The notes beneath the pieces were generated by a model. The model saw nothing but the letters and a program-made list of their open reading frames with translations, had not been told where the DNA came from and searched no databases. From Ga0077555 sp963746315 (GTDB taxonomy: Bacteria; Pseudomonadota; Alphaproteobacteria; Rhizobiales; Hyphomicrobiaceae), in the NCBI GenBank assembly GCA_963746315.1, contig CAVVAR010000004.1, forward strand, positions 62,001 through 126,000: a stretch of DNA of 64,000 nucleotides. The letters are read 5' to 3'. Positions 9,641 to 17,307 of the stretch are shown here, piece by piece. The first letter of the stretch is position 1; each line of letters begins with the position of its first letter. The position numbers and the translations under genes are program-made.

Positions 9641-10705
9641 TCAATCCAGCAGCCAGGGCGCGGCGGCCGCCTGCGCGATCTGGCGGACCTGACCCAACAG
9701 GCCGGCGCCGACCGGAATGCCGTCGCGCATGCGATCCTCGGCGAGCTTCCACTGCGGATCGCCGGCCACCATGACGGGTCGCGCCGGGTCGATCGGGGTC
9801 GTCGCCCGCAGCGCGCCGAGGAACGATGCGACGTCCGCCTCGAAGTCGCCCGCGCCCCGGAAGATCGCCGGATCGATCGCCATGAAGAAATGCCCGATGT
9901 CCATGCCGACCGGCTTCTTGGTGTGCTCGGGGTCGGTGATCAGCGTGGCGCCGGACAGGCACGAGCCGAGGATGTTGACCATCACCGACAGCCCATAGCC
10001 CTTGTAGCTCGAGTTCTCGGGCGAGCCGCCGAGCGAGGTCAGGAAGCCGCCCTTCTCCTTGGCCACAAGGGGATCGTTCGAGGGCCGGCCCTCGTGGTCC
10101 AGCACCCAGCCGTCGGGCGTCGGCAGCCCCTCGTTGGCCTTGTTGCGGATGCGGCCCGCCGCGACCGTCGTCGTCGCCATGTCGAGGAGGAACGGCACGC
10201 CATCGGCGCTCGGAGCCGCGAACGACCACGGATCGGTGCCGAGCCGCGCCTGCTTGCCGAACGTCGGCGCAACCTGGATGCCCGAGGCCGAGGTGCAGGC
10301 CATGCCGACCAGTCCCGCCCTGGCCGCCATCAGCGTGTAGAAGCCGGCCGCACCGAAATGCGCCGAGGCGCGCACGACCGTGGCCGCCATGCCGACCGTC
10401 TTCGCCTTGGCGATCGCCGTCGACATGGCGAAATGCGCCGGAACATGGCCGAGCCCGCCACCGCCGTCGACCACCGCCGACACGGGCGTTTCCGAGATGA
10501 TCCGCGGCACCGCGTCCATGCGGGCACGACCGTTGCGGCGTAGCGTGTCGTAGCCGGGGATCATCGAGATGCCGTGGCTGTCGACGCCGTGCAGGTCCGA
10601 CCACGCAAGCACCTCGGCGGTAATCTCCGCGTTCTCCTCGGGCATGCCCCAGCCGAGGAGGATAGCTTTCAGTTGCGCGCGGTGATCGGCATAGGGTGCG
10701 GGCAT
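9641..10705 (-). CDS. Ldh_2-family NAD(P)-dependent dehydrogenase (malate/L-lactate/ureidoglycolate type)
   Basis: A 354-residue member of the malate/L-sulfolactate/ureidoglycolate dehydrogenase family (non-Rossmann NAD(P) fold), oxidising a 2-hydroxy acid or reducing a 2-keto acid or imine. Visible family motifs are DLHGVDSHGI near the N-terminus (catalytic His), RASAHFGAAGFYTL, TDPWSFAAP and YKGYGLSVMVNIL. Start chosen at ATG 10705 (MPAPYADHRAQLKAIL); the open frame upstream is not conserved sequence. It sits directly upstream of the acyl-CoA dehydrogenase gene (62 bp), suggesting co-transcription in an organic-acid degradation route. The exact substrate cannot be told. Confidence 0.88.
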   Translation of the reverse strand: MPAPYADHRAQLKAILLGWGMPEENAEITAEVLAWSDLHGVDSHGISMIPGYDTLRRNGRARMDAVPRIISETPVSAVVDGGGGLGHVPAHFAMSTAIAKAKTVGMAATVVRASAHFGAAGFYTLMAARAGLVGMACTSASGIQVAPTFGKQARLGTDPWSFAAPSADGVPFLLDMATTTVAAGRIRNKANEGLPTPDGWVLDHEGRPSNDPLVAKEKGGFLTSLGGSPENSSYKGYGLSVMVNILGSCLSGATLITDPEHTKKPVGMDIGHFFMAIDPAIFRGAGDFEADVASFLGALRATTPIDPARPVMVAGDPQWKLAEDRMRDGIPVGAGLLGQVRQIAQAAAAPWLLD

Positions 10706-10806
10706 GGACGGTTTCCGAGGTTCAGGTTGAGATTGCGTCGCCCAACCTCGACGATCCGCTCCTACGCCGCAAGTGCCGGAGCACCCGGTTTGCCCCGGTG
10801 TGGCCG

Positions 10807-11142
10807 CTACCCCTTCTTGAAGATCGACACATCCAACGGCCGCACAGCACCCATCCACATGGCGTGGTCGGTGTGGTCGGCCAGCTCGTCGCCGGTCTCG
10901 GGGTGGATGAGGACGACGAGGCCGTCCCGGTTGAGCATCAGCCAGCGTGTCACGTCGGCGAGCGCGTCGTGGGGAACGAGCAGCTGGCAGCTCCAATCCG
11001 GATGCGGACCGACGGGCTTTTCATGCATGCGCCCCATGACCACCCCGAACGTGTCGCGGCAGGCTTCGCAGATGCCGCGCGCCTTGGCGAGCGTCGTAGC
11101 GTCGAAGTAGACGTGCGCGTGGTATTCCGCGTTCTGCGACAT
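10807..11142 (-). CDS. DOPA 4,5-dioxygenase family protein
   Basis: A 111-residue protein of the DOPA_dioxygen family, small extradiol-type dioxygenase-like proteins. EYHAHVYFD near the N-terminus supplies two histidines. VGPHPDWSCQLLV and VLIHPETGDELADHTDHAMWMG supply further conserved histidines in the family pattern. ATG at 11142 is preceded by a strong AGGAGG at ideal spacing. In fungi and plants the family acts on DOPA; the bacterial substrate is usually unknown. It is transcribed towards the Ldh_2 gene on the same strand and is divergent from the HlyU-like gene. Confidence 0.88.
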   Translation of the reverse strand: MSQNAEYHAHVYFDATTLAKARGICEACRDTFGVVMGRMHEKPVGPHPDWSCQLLVPHDALADVTRWLMLNRDGLVVLIHPETGDELADHTDHAMWMGAVRPLDVSIFKKG

Positions 11143-11279
11143 GGCGATTGCCTCCTGCCTCAAGTTGTTATCGAGGCCATAAGTGTGGCTGCCGCTGCGG
11201 GTCAACGGCAGTATGATCACAACTGCGTGGATGCTACGATCGCTCCACGCGCAGGCGACAAGACACCCAGGATACCCGC

Positions 11280-11573
11280 ATGTCATTCTGGAAGAAGCTA
11301 TTCGGCGGCTCAGGCGACGCAACTCCGGGACCTGCCAAGGTCATTCGCGAGGCGGAGCACAACGGCTTTCGCATCCAGGCGATGCCTTACGCCGAGGCCG
11401 GTCAGTTTCAGGTGGCCGGCGTGATCTCGAAAGAGGCTGACGGCTCGACCAAGCAGCATCGCTTCGTTCGCGCCGACAGGTTCGGGTCGATCGACGAGGC
11501 GGCCGACTTTGCCATCATGAAAGGCCGCCAGATCGTCGACCAGCAGGGCGAGCGGCTCTTCGACGAGCGTTAG
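11280..11573 (+). CDS. HlyU-family protein
   Basis: A 97-residue protein of the HlyU family. It opens with MSFWKKLFGG and continues with GFRIQAMPYAEAGQFQVAG, KQHRFVRADRF and KGRQIVDQQGERLF, all family-typical. Vibrio HlyU is a haemolysin activator, but that name covers unrelated folds. Small alphaproteobacterial members like this are widespread and have no proven function, so a regulatory role is not claimed. It stands alone, divergent from the DOPA-dioxygenase-like gene and convergent with the D-2-hydroxyacid dehydrogenase gene. Confidence 0.85.
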   Translation: MSFWKKLFGGSGDATPGPAKVIREAEHNGFRIQAMPYAEAGQFQVAGVISKEADGSTKQHRFVRADRFGSIDEAADFAIMKGRQIVDQQGERLFDER

Positions 11574-11598
11574 ACGGCCTGAGGCGCTGTCCCCATGC

Positions 11599-11647
11599 GA
11601 GGGGATATTATCCCCTCACGCTACCCAGACCAGGGCTGGCGCCCTGG
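11599..11647. terminator. Two hairpins between convergent genes, probable bidirectional terminator
   Basis: GAGGGGATA-T-TATCCCCTC (11599-11617) is a perfect inverted repeat, and CCAGGG-CTGGCG-CCCTGG (11630-11647) is a second hairpin. Both lie in the 84-bp gap between two gene ends that point at each other. No long T-run follows either. Confidence 0.55.
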
Positions 11648-11657
11648 AACCTTGCCA

Positions 11658-12608
11658 TCAGGAGATCACACGGACCGGCTTGCCGGCGAGGAAGCCTTCG
11701 ATGCATTCGACCGTGCCGCCGAAGAAGAGCTTGTACGTCTCCGCCGTTACGTAGCCGAGATGCGGCGTGAGCAGCGCGCGCGGCTCAGTCCTCAGCGCAT
11801 CTGCAGCCGGCAACGGCTCCACGTCGTAGACGTCGAGGCCGGCACCCGCGATACGCCCCTCCTTCAACGCCGCCAGCAACGCCGCGGCGTCGATGATCGG
11901 GCCGCGCGACGTGTTCACGATCGAGGCCGTGGGCTTCATCAGCCCGAGCTCGCGCGCGCCGACCAGGCCGCGGCTCCGGTCCGACAGCACCAGGTGGATC
12001 GAGATGAAGTCGGCGCGGCGGAACAGCTCGTCCTTCTCCACACGCGTCGCCCCCTTGGCAGCCGCCTTGTCGTCGGTGAGGTTCTGGCTCCACGCGATGA
12101 TGTCCATGCCGAACGCCTTGGCGTACTCCGCGACCTGCCCGCCGAGCTTGCCAAGCCCGAGAACGCCCAGCGTCTTGCCGCGCAGATCCTGGCCGACCGT
12201 CGTCTGCCAGCGACCTTCCCGCATGTTGGCGAGCTCCACATGGAAATTGCGCGCCAGCCCGAGAATGATCCCCATTGCCAGCTCGGCCGTCGCATGGCTG
12301 CCGCCATCGGTGCCGCATACCGTGATGCCGCGCTCGGCGCAGGCCTTCATGTCGACCGAGGCGTTGCGCATGCCCGTCGTGACGAGCAGCTTCAAGCTCG
12401 GCAGGCGCTCGAGCAGGGTGCGCGGAAACGCTGTCCGCTCGCGCATGATGGCGATCACGTCGAACCCGGCGAGTGCCTTGGCCGCCTCGTCCTGGCTCGC
12501 GAACGGCTTGTCGAAGACGACGACGTCGTGCGCCGCTTTCAGCTTTGACCAGACGGCAAACGTGAAAGCGACGTTCTGGTAGTCGTCCGTGATGGCGATG
12601 CGGGCCAT
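11658..12608 (-). CDS. D-2-hydroxyacid dehydrogenase family protein
   Basis: NAD(P)-dependent reduction/oxidation of a 2-keto/2-hydroxy acid. The 316-residue protein has the split catalytic domain (1-100 and about 290-316) around a Rossmann domain with GVLGLGKLGGQVAEYA. The catalytic triad is visible: Arg in NTSRGPIID, Glu in LDVYDVEPL and His in LTPHLGYVT. The N-terminus MARIAITDDYQNVAF matches a bacterial subgroup of the family annotated without a specific substrate. It is a single gene convergent with the HlyU-like gene, with a bidirectional hairpin between them. Confidence 0.93.
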   Translation of the reverse strand: MARIAITDDYQNVAFTFAVWSKLKAAHDVVVFDKPFASQDEAAKALAGFDVIAIMRERTAFPRTLLERLPSLKLLVTTGMRNASVDMKACAERGITVCGTDGGSHATAELAMGIILGLARNFHVELANMREGRWQTTVGQDLRGKTLGVLGLGKLGGQVAEYAKAFGMDIIAWSQNLTDDKAAAKGATRVEKDELFRRADFISIHLVLSDRSRGLVGARELGLMKPTASIVNTSRGPIIDAAALLAALKEGRIAGAGLDVYDVEPLPAADALRTEPRALLTPHLGYVTAETYKLFFGGTVECIEGFLAGKPVRVIS

Positions 12609-12769
12609 AGGCGCGCCTCCTTGGGGTTCGTCGGCTGAGGGGCAATACCACGGCGGCGCCGGGGGCAGCCATCTTCACCACTTTCCGCGTCCCCCGGCAA
12701 ACATCACCTGAGCCATTGCAGATGGAGCGCCGGTTCCTATCTCAACAGCAGGCAGGATAGGAGATCCGA

Positions 12770-13201
12770 TTGCCCGTCATCGACAAGCAGGCCCAATGGC
12801 AATCCCCGCGACGGCAGGTCGAGCGTATCGACATGGACGAGGCGGAGGCGGCCTACGCGCGCATCGAGGCGCTGGCCCGCGCCATGGATTCAATCGTCGT
12901 CATTCCCGGCACCAACGTGCGGATCGGGTTCGACGCTCTGCTGGGCCTCGTACCCGTCGTGGGTGACATCGTCTCGCAGGCTATCTCGAGCTATATCATC
13001 TGGGAGGCGCGTCGGCTCGGCGTGTCGCGCTGGACGATGGCGCGCATGATCGGGAACTCACTGGTTGATATGACAATCGGCGCCGTGCCGGTGGTGGGTG
13101 ACGCGTTCGACGTCGCGTTCCGCGCCAACATGCGCAATCTTGCGCTGCTCAAAGGCGAGATGGAACGCAAGGGGCTCGGCCGCAAGACGATTGATCTTTA
13201 G
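12770..13201 (+). CDS. DUF4112 domain membrane-associated protein
   Basis: A 143-residue protein of family DUF4112, function unknown. The two family hallmarks are visible: PGTNVRIGFDALLGLVPVVGDIVS and, after a short helix, LVDMTIGAVPVVGDAFDVAFRAN. They form two hydrophobic, Gly/Pro-containing hairpins likely to sit in the membrane. The start is TTG at 12770, supported by a GGAG motif 6 nt upstream; no ATG fits. It is not in an obvious operon: the next gene begins 119 bp downstream. Confidence 0.88.
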   Translation: MPVIDKQAQWQSPRRQVERIDMDEAEAAYARIEALARAMDSIVVIPGTNVRIGFDALLGLVPVVGDIVSQAISSYIIWEARRLGVSRWTMARMIGNSLVDMTIGAVPVVGDAFDVAFRANMRNLALLKGEMERKGLGRKTIDL

Positions 13202-13320
13202 TCCCCGCGAGGCTGAAGCTCCCGCGAGGCCAGCCCGCCTGGCCGCCCGTTGCCGCCCGCTTGCCTCGGCTCGAAGACAGGTGCGACAGTCCTTTGAAAC
13301 GTTTGGCAGAGGATCGTCCC

Positions 13321-14316
13321 ATGCGTGTTGTCGCCCTGGAAGAGCATTTCACCGTTCCGCAGCTCGTCAAGCGCATCGATCCTAGATTGATCGCGGCCCG
13401 CGGCTTCCGCCCCCGCAAGCTCGCACCGGGCGCCGTCAACCCGATGGACTTGGCCCCCGAGATCGGGCCCCAGCGTCTCGCGGCCATGGACGCGGCCGGC
13501 ATCACGGTGCAGGTGCTCTCGAACACCGGTCCCGGCCCCGATCTCGTCGCCGGTGCCGAGGGCATCGCCTTGGCCCGCGAGATGAACGACCACCTTGCCG
13601 CCGAAGTTGCGCGGCACCCTGATCGCTTCGCGGGCTTCGCAGTGCTGCCGATGGCGGCTCCGGAAGGCTGCGCCGACGAGCTGAGGCGATGCGTGCGCGA
13701 TCTCGGCTTCGTCGGCGCATTGATAAACGGTACTTGCGACGGTCGCTTTCTCGACGACCCGGCCTATGACGCCCTGCTCGCCGCCGCCGTCGAGCTGGAC
13801 GTACCCATCTACATCCATCCCCACCTCGCCCCCGCCCCGGTTCGCGACGCCTACTTCGGTGGCCTCGAGCCCGGGGCAGCCCGCGTTCTCGAAGCCGCCG
13901 GCTGGGGTTGGCACCAGGAGACGGGATTGCACGTCCTGCGCCTCGTCCTTGCTGGCACGCTCGACCGGCACCCGAAGCTGAAGCTCGTCATCGGCCATAT
14001 GGGCGAGATGCTACCGATGATGATGGCACGTGCCGACGAGGTGTTCGCGGTCGACGCCACGCATCTGTCGCGCCCGATCAGCCGGACCCTCCAGGATCAG
14101 GTCTGGATCACGACGAGCGGGATCTTCTCCCAGCCACCATTGATCGCCGCGATGATGACGTTCGGCATGGACCGGCTGATGTTCTCGGTCGACTATCCCT
14201 ACGCCTCCAACATGAAGGGGCGGACCTTCCTCGAGAGCGCGCTGCTGCCGCCAGCCGACCTCGCCAAGCTCGCGCACGGCAATGCGGATCAACTCCTCGG
14301 GCTGCAAGCACCGTGA
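13321..14316 (+). CDS. Amidohydrolase 2 family protein (decarboxylase-like)
   Basis: Metal-dependent TIM-barrel hydrolase/decarboxylase of the ACMSD, gamma-resorcylate and 2,3-dihydroxybenzoate decarboxylase type. The start at ATG 13321 gives MRVVALEEHFTVP; E8 and H10-equivalent metal ligands appear as E-E-H. Further ligands are His in YIHPHLAP, His in VIGHMGEM and Asp in FSVDYPYAS. The length (331 residues) fits. It is followed 91 bp later by an alpha/beta hydrolase and a flavin-dependent oxygenase-like gene on the same strand. The three could form an aromatic- or xenobiotic-degradation unit, which is inference. Confidence 0.9.
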   Translation: MRVVALEEHFTVPQLVKRIDPRLIAARGFRPRKLAPGAVNPMDLAPEIGPQRLAAMDAAGITVQVLSNTGPGPDLVAGAEGIALAREMNDHLAAEVARHPDRFAGFAVLPMAAPEGCADELRRCVRDLGFVGALINGTCDGRFLDDPAYDALLAAAVELDVPIYIHPHLAPAPVRDAYFGGLEPGAARVLEAAGWGWHQETGLHVLRLVLAGTLDRHPKLKLVIGHMGEMLPMMMARADEVFAVDATHLSRPISRTLQDQVWITTSGIFSQPPLIAAMMTFGMDRLMFSVDYPYASNMKGRTFLESALLPPADLAKLAHGNADQLLGLQAP

Positions 14317-14407
14317 CCACGACGGCCAAGACTATGTACGGACGTGTTGACACCCTCTGCGGCGCTTGCAACCGTTTCACATATTCTGTGCAACGGGAGC
14401 AAACGCG

Positions 14408-15193
14408 ATGGCCAATGCAAAGGGGTGGGCCGAGGACACTGCCGAGGTGTCCGGGGCCAAGATCTTCTTGAGGCGCGCGGGCAAGGGCCCACCCGTCCTT
14501 GTGCTGCACCATGATATCGGCACGCTCGATGAGCTTGCCTTCTATGATGAGCTGGCCAAGAGCCACGACTTGATCGTGCCGCACTTTCCGGGTTGGGGAA
14601 ACTCGCCGCGACTCGAGTGGATGCGTCACCCGCGCGATGTCGCCGTGCTGATGCAGGGCCTCAAGTCCAACCTCGGCCTCGCGCAATGTGCGCTCATCGG
14701 CCTCGGCTTCGGCGGCTGGGTGGCAGCCGAGATGGCATCGATGGCTCCGCGCGAGGTGTCGAAGCTGGTGCTGGTCGGCGCTATGGGCGTGAAGCCCCCT
14801 GAAGGCGATATCCTGGACCAGGCCATTATCTCCTACATCGACTACCCGGTCGCCTTCTTCCACGAGCGCAAGAGTTTCGAGAAGCACTACGGCAACGTCA
14901 CCACCGACCAGCTCGAGGCGTGGGACATCGCCCGCGAGATGAGCTTCCGCATCGCCTGGAAGCCCTACATGTACAGCCAGCAGCTGCCTCATCTTCTAGG
15001 TGCTGTGAAGGCACCGTCCCTGATCGTCTGGGGCGACGACGACAAGGTCGTGCCAGTGTCGGCAGCGCACCGCTACAAGACCGCGCTTCCCAACGCACGC
15101 CTGGAGATCGTCAAGGGCGCGGGCCATGCCGTCGAGATGGAGAAGCCCGCCGAGCTAGCCAAGCTCGTCATCCCATTCCTTGCCAGCAAGTAG
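14408..15193 (+). CDS. Alpha/beta-fold hydrolase lacking the nucleophilic serine
   Basis: A 261-residue alpha/beta-hydrolase-fold protein. ATG 14408 is preceded by GGGAG; the TTG at 14366 is rejected. The lid and core pattern is typical: VLVLHHDIG oxyanion region, PHFPGWGNS, the elbow ALIGLGFGGWVAAEMA, the acid in IVWGDDDKVVP (Asp212) and the base in GAGHAVEMEKP (His240). Oddity: the elbow G-x-S-x-G reads Gly98-Leu99-Gly100-Phe101-Gly102, so the nucleophile position is glycine. It may be inactive as an esterase, or act by a serine-independent route. It lies 29 bp before a luciferase-like flavoenzyme gene, probably in one operon. Confidence 0.9.
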   Translation: MANAKGWAEDTAEVSGAKIFLRRAGKGPPVLVLHHDIGTLDELAFYDELAKSHDLIVPHFPGWGNSPRLEWMRHPRDVAVLMQGLKSNLGLAQCALIGLGFGGWVAAEMASMAPREVSKLVLVGAMGVKPPEGDILDQAIISYIDYPVAFFHERKSFEKHYGNVTTDQLEAWDIAREMSFRIAWKPYMYSQQLPHLLGAVKAPSLIVWGDDDKVVPVSAAHRYKTALPNARLEIVKGAGHAVEMEKPAELAKLVIPFLASK

Positions 15194-15222
15194 TCGCAGC
15201 GACCCCCTCAGGGAGACACGCC

Positions 15223-16464
15223 ATGCATCTGATGTATTTCACCGAGCAGCCGATGTCGGCCTACGACGAGAAGGCCGGCCTCGACTATGGCGCAACGGCG
15301 CTCACCTTCTCCAACAAGCACTTCGACCCGGTCGAAGGCAGCCGCCTCTATAACGAGTTCCTCGAGCAGTACATCCGCTGCGAGGAGGTCGGCATCGACG
15401 GCATCATGCTCAACGAGCATCACAACGCGCCGTTCTGCATGCAGGCCAAGACCAACATGTTCGCCGCCATCCTCGCGGCCGTGACCAAGAAGGTGAAAAT
15501 CGTCATTCTCGGCAATCCGCTGCCGCTCGCCGAGAACCCGATCCGGCTCGCCGAGGAGCTGGCCATGATCGACATGATCTCGAAGGGCCGGCTCGTCTCG
15601 GGCTTCGTCCGGGGCGGCGGCCAGGAGCAGCTCTCGGCAGGCGTCAATCCGGCGTTCAACCGCGAGCGCTTCGTCGAGGCACACGATCTTGTCGTGAAGG
15701 CCTGGACGCAGCCCGGTCCGTTCCGCCACGAGGGCACGCACTACCAGCACCGCGTCGTCAACCCATGGGCGGTGCCGTTGCAGAAGCCCTATCCGCGCGT
15801 CTGGATCCCAGGTGTCATCAGCAAGGAGACGGTCATCTGGACCGCGCAACAGCGCTATCCCTACATCGCGCTCAACACCTCGATCGAGGACACCAAGAAG
15901 ATCTGGGCGCTCTACGATCAGACGGCGGCCGAGTGCGGCTACGAATCGGGGCCTGAGAACCGCGGCTACCTCGCCCGCATTCACGTCGCCGACGACGAGG
16001 CGACGGCGATCAAGAACGCCCGCGAATTCACCTGGATGCAGGGCGAGTTCACTGGCCTGGCCCATCCCGTGTGGGCGAACCCCGCCGGCTACTTCTCCCC
16101 CTCGGGCCGTCGCGCATTCGTCGAGTTCGCCGTCGGGCGCTCGAAGAACCCGCGCGGTGCGATGACGTTCGAGCAGCAGCTCGAGAGCGGCATGATCATG
16201 GCCGGCACGCCGAAGCAGGTGCTGCCCCGCATCCGGCATCTCCTAGAAGAGACGCGGCCCGGGATCATGGCGGTTTGGGCCCAGGACGGGAAAGTCAGCC
16301 AGAAGGACTCGCTGCGCTGCATCGAGCTGCTTGGCACCGAGGTGTTCCCGCAGGTTCGCGAGTGGTCGAAGGAGCTCGGTCTCAACAGCCCGTTCGAGGC
16401 CGATGCCCCGGTGCACCTCAACTACTCGAAGGACTTGAAGAAGAAGCCGGTCGCGGCGGAGTGA
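15223..16464 (+). CDS. LLM-class flavin-dependent oxidoreductase (bacterial-luciferase-like)
   Basis: A 413-residue TIM-barrel flavin enzyme of the luciferase-like monooxygenase superfamily, which uses FMNH2 or F420. ATG 15223 (MHLMYFTEQPM) has GGGAG upstream; the longer open frame to the left overlaps the hydrolase and is not real. Family motifs are DGIMLNEHHNAPF, NPLPLAENPIRLAEELAMID, SGFVRGGGQEQL and the C-terminal IMAGTPKQVLPRI. It follows the alpha/beta hydrolase gene closely. The reduced-flavin supplier and the substrate are not apparent in the neighbourhood. Confidence 0.93.
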   Translation: MHLMYFTEQPMSAYDEKAGLDYGATALTFSNKHFDPVEGSRLYNEFLEQYIRCEEVGIDGIMLNEHHNAPFCMQAKTNMFAAILAAVTKKVKIVILGNPLPLAENPIRLAEELAMIDMISKGRLVSGFVRGGGQEQLSAGVNPAFNRERFVEAHDLVVKAWTQPGPFRHEGTHYQHRVVNPWAVPLQKPYPRVWIPGVISKETVIWTAQQRYPYIALNTSIEDTKKIWALYDQTAAECGYESGPENRGYLARIHVADDEATAIKNAREFTWMQGEFTGLAHPVWANPAGYFSPSGRRAFVEFAVGRSKNPRGAMTFEQQLESGMIMAGTPKQVLPRIRHLLEETRPGIMAVWAQDGKVSQKDSLRCIELLGTEVFPQVREWSKELGLNSPFEADAPVHLNYSKDLKKKPVAAE

Positions 16465-16468
16465 ACCA

Positions 16469-16499
16469 AGAGGTCAGACCCAGGTCGGGTCTGACCTCT
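16469..16499. terminator. Hairpin between convergent genes
   Basis: A perfect 13-bp inverted repeat (AGAGGTCAGACCC / GGGTCTGACCTCT, loop AGGTC) lies 5 bp after the LLM oxidoreductase stop codon and 80 bp from the end of the opposing gene. It has no clear T-run. Its position and strength suggest a terminator for both directions. Confidence 0.65.
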
Positions 16500-16578
16500 C
16501 CCTGGTGGCGGTTGCGAGGTGGCAAGCGCTTATTTACTGCCGCTGACCAGCACCGGCAGGACCACCTTGCGTGTTGTC

Positions 16579-17058
16579 CTAGCCTGGCGTGCCCCTTCCG
16601 CCGGTTGTGGCGCCCTGGCTCCTCGCTGGAGGAGCCGAGGAGCCTTGTTCGCCCGTCGCCGCTCCGGTGGCCGAGGAACCGCCGCCTTGCTGGCTCGCGA
16701 CTGCGACCCCGAGGGCATAGAGCGTCTGCTGGTTCAGCTCGCCGTCGCCGGGCAGGCTCTGCTGCTGCTGGTAGTTGCGCAGAGCCGAGCGTGAATTCGG
16801 CCCCCACTTGCCGTCGACGTCCTGGGCGTCGAAGCCTGCCTTGTTGAGTTCGAGCTGGATCTTGCGAATATCGGCTTCGCTCAGGCGCGACTGATCGATC
16901 GGCAGCGTGCTCGCGTTCTGCCCGCCCTGCGTCTGGCCGCTGCCGCGGCTTTCGGTCTGTCCGGGAGCAGGCTGTGTCGGGGTCGTGCTCTGAGCGTAGG
17001 TCGGTAGACTAAGGGCTAGCAGGATGGCTGTTGCGGAGAGTGTTCGTTGCATGGGCAT
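16579..17058 (-). CDS. Secreted peptidoglycan-binding-like domain protein
   Basis: A 159-residue exported protein. It has a signal peptide (MPMQRTLSATAILLALSLPTYA, cleavage near residue 22), a low-complexity Gln/Gly/Ser/Thr linker (about 23-50), then a single PG_binding_1-type domain (about 55-110). That domain contains EADIRKIQLELNKAGFDAQDVDGKWGPNSRSALRNYQQ. A disordered Gly/Ser/Gln tail follows. It probably binds cell wall in the periplasm; no enzymatic domain is attached. It is divergent from the GMC oxidoreductase gene and convergent with the LLM gene. Confidence 0.85.
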   Translation of the reverse strand: MPMQRTLSATAILLALSLPTYAQSTTPTQPAPGQTESRGSGQTQGGQNASTLPIDQSRLSEADIRKIQLELNKAGFDAQDVDGKWGPNSRSALRNYQQQQSLPGDGELNQQTLYALGVAVASQQGGGSSATGAATGEQGSSAPPARSQGATTGGRGTPG

Positions 17059-17307
17059 AAGGTCCTCGCGTGATGGTGCACCCCAGTTCCGTCGAGCTTG
17101 CCTAGCAACGCGCGCGCAGCGATCTTGTTCGGTTCCCGAGCCCGTTCCGTTGGTGGGGCAGCGGCTGCGGCGGCCGAGTTCCGAGCGCGCCGATGCACGA
17201 CGCGGTCACGACACGCGATGTCACCGCCCATTGCCATGTCGCATCATCCGGAACAAACTTGATCCGAGAGCCGCGAAAGCGACCGCGCGCAGGAGCACTG
17301 TTCTACC

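Noticed and set aside
8409..10604. A single 731-residue protein on the minus strand
   Set aside because: The upstream half overlaps the Ldh_2 dehydrogenase in another frame and is low-complexity. The acyl-CoA dehydrogenase starts at 9578 with a ribosome-binding site.
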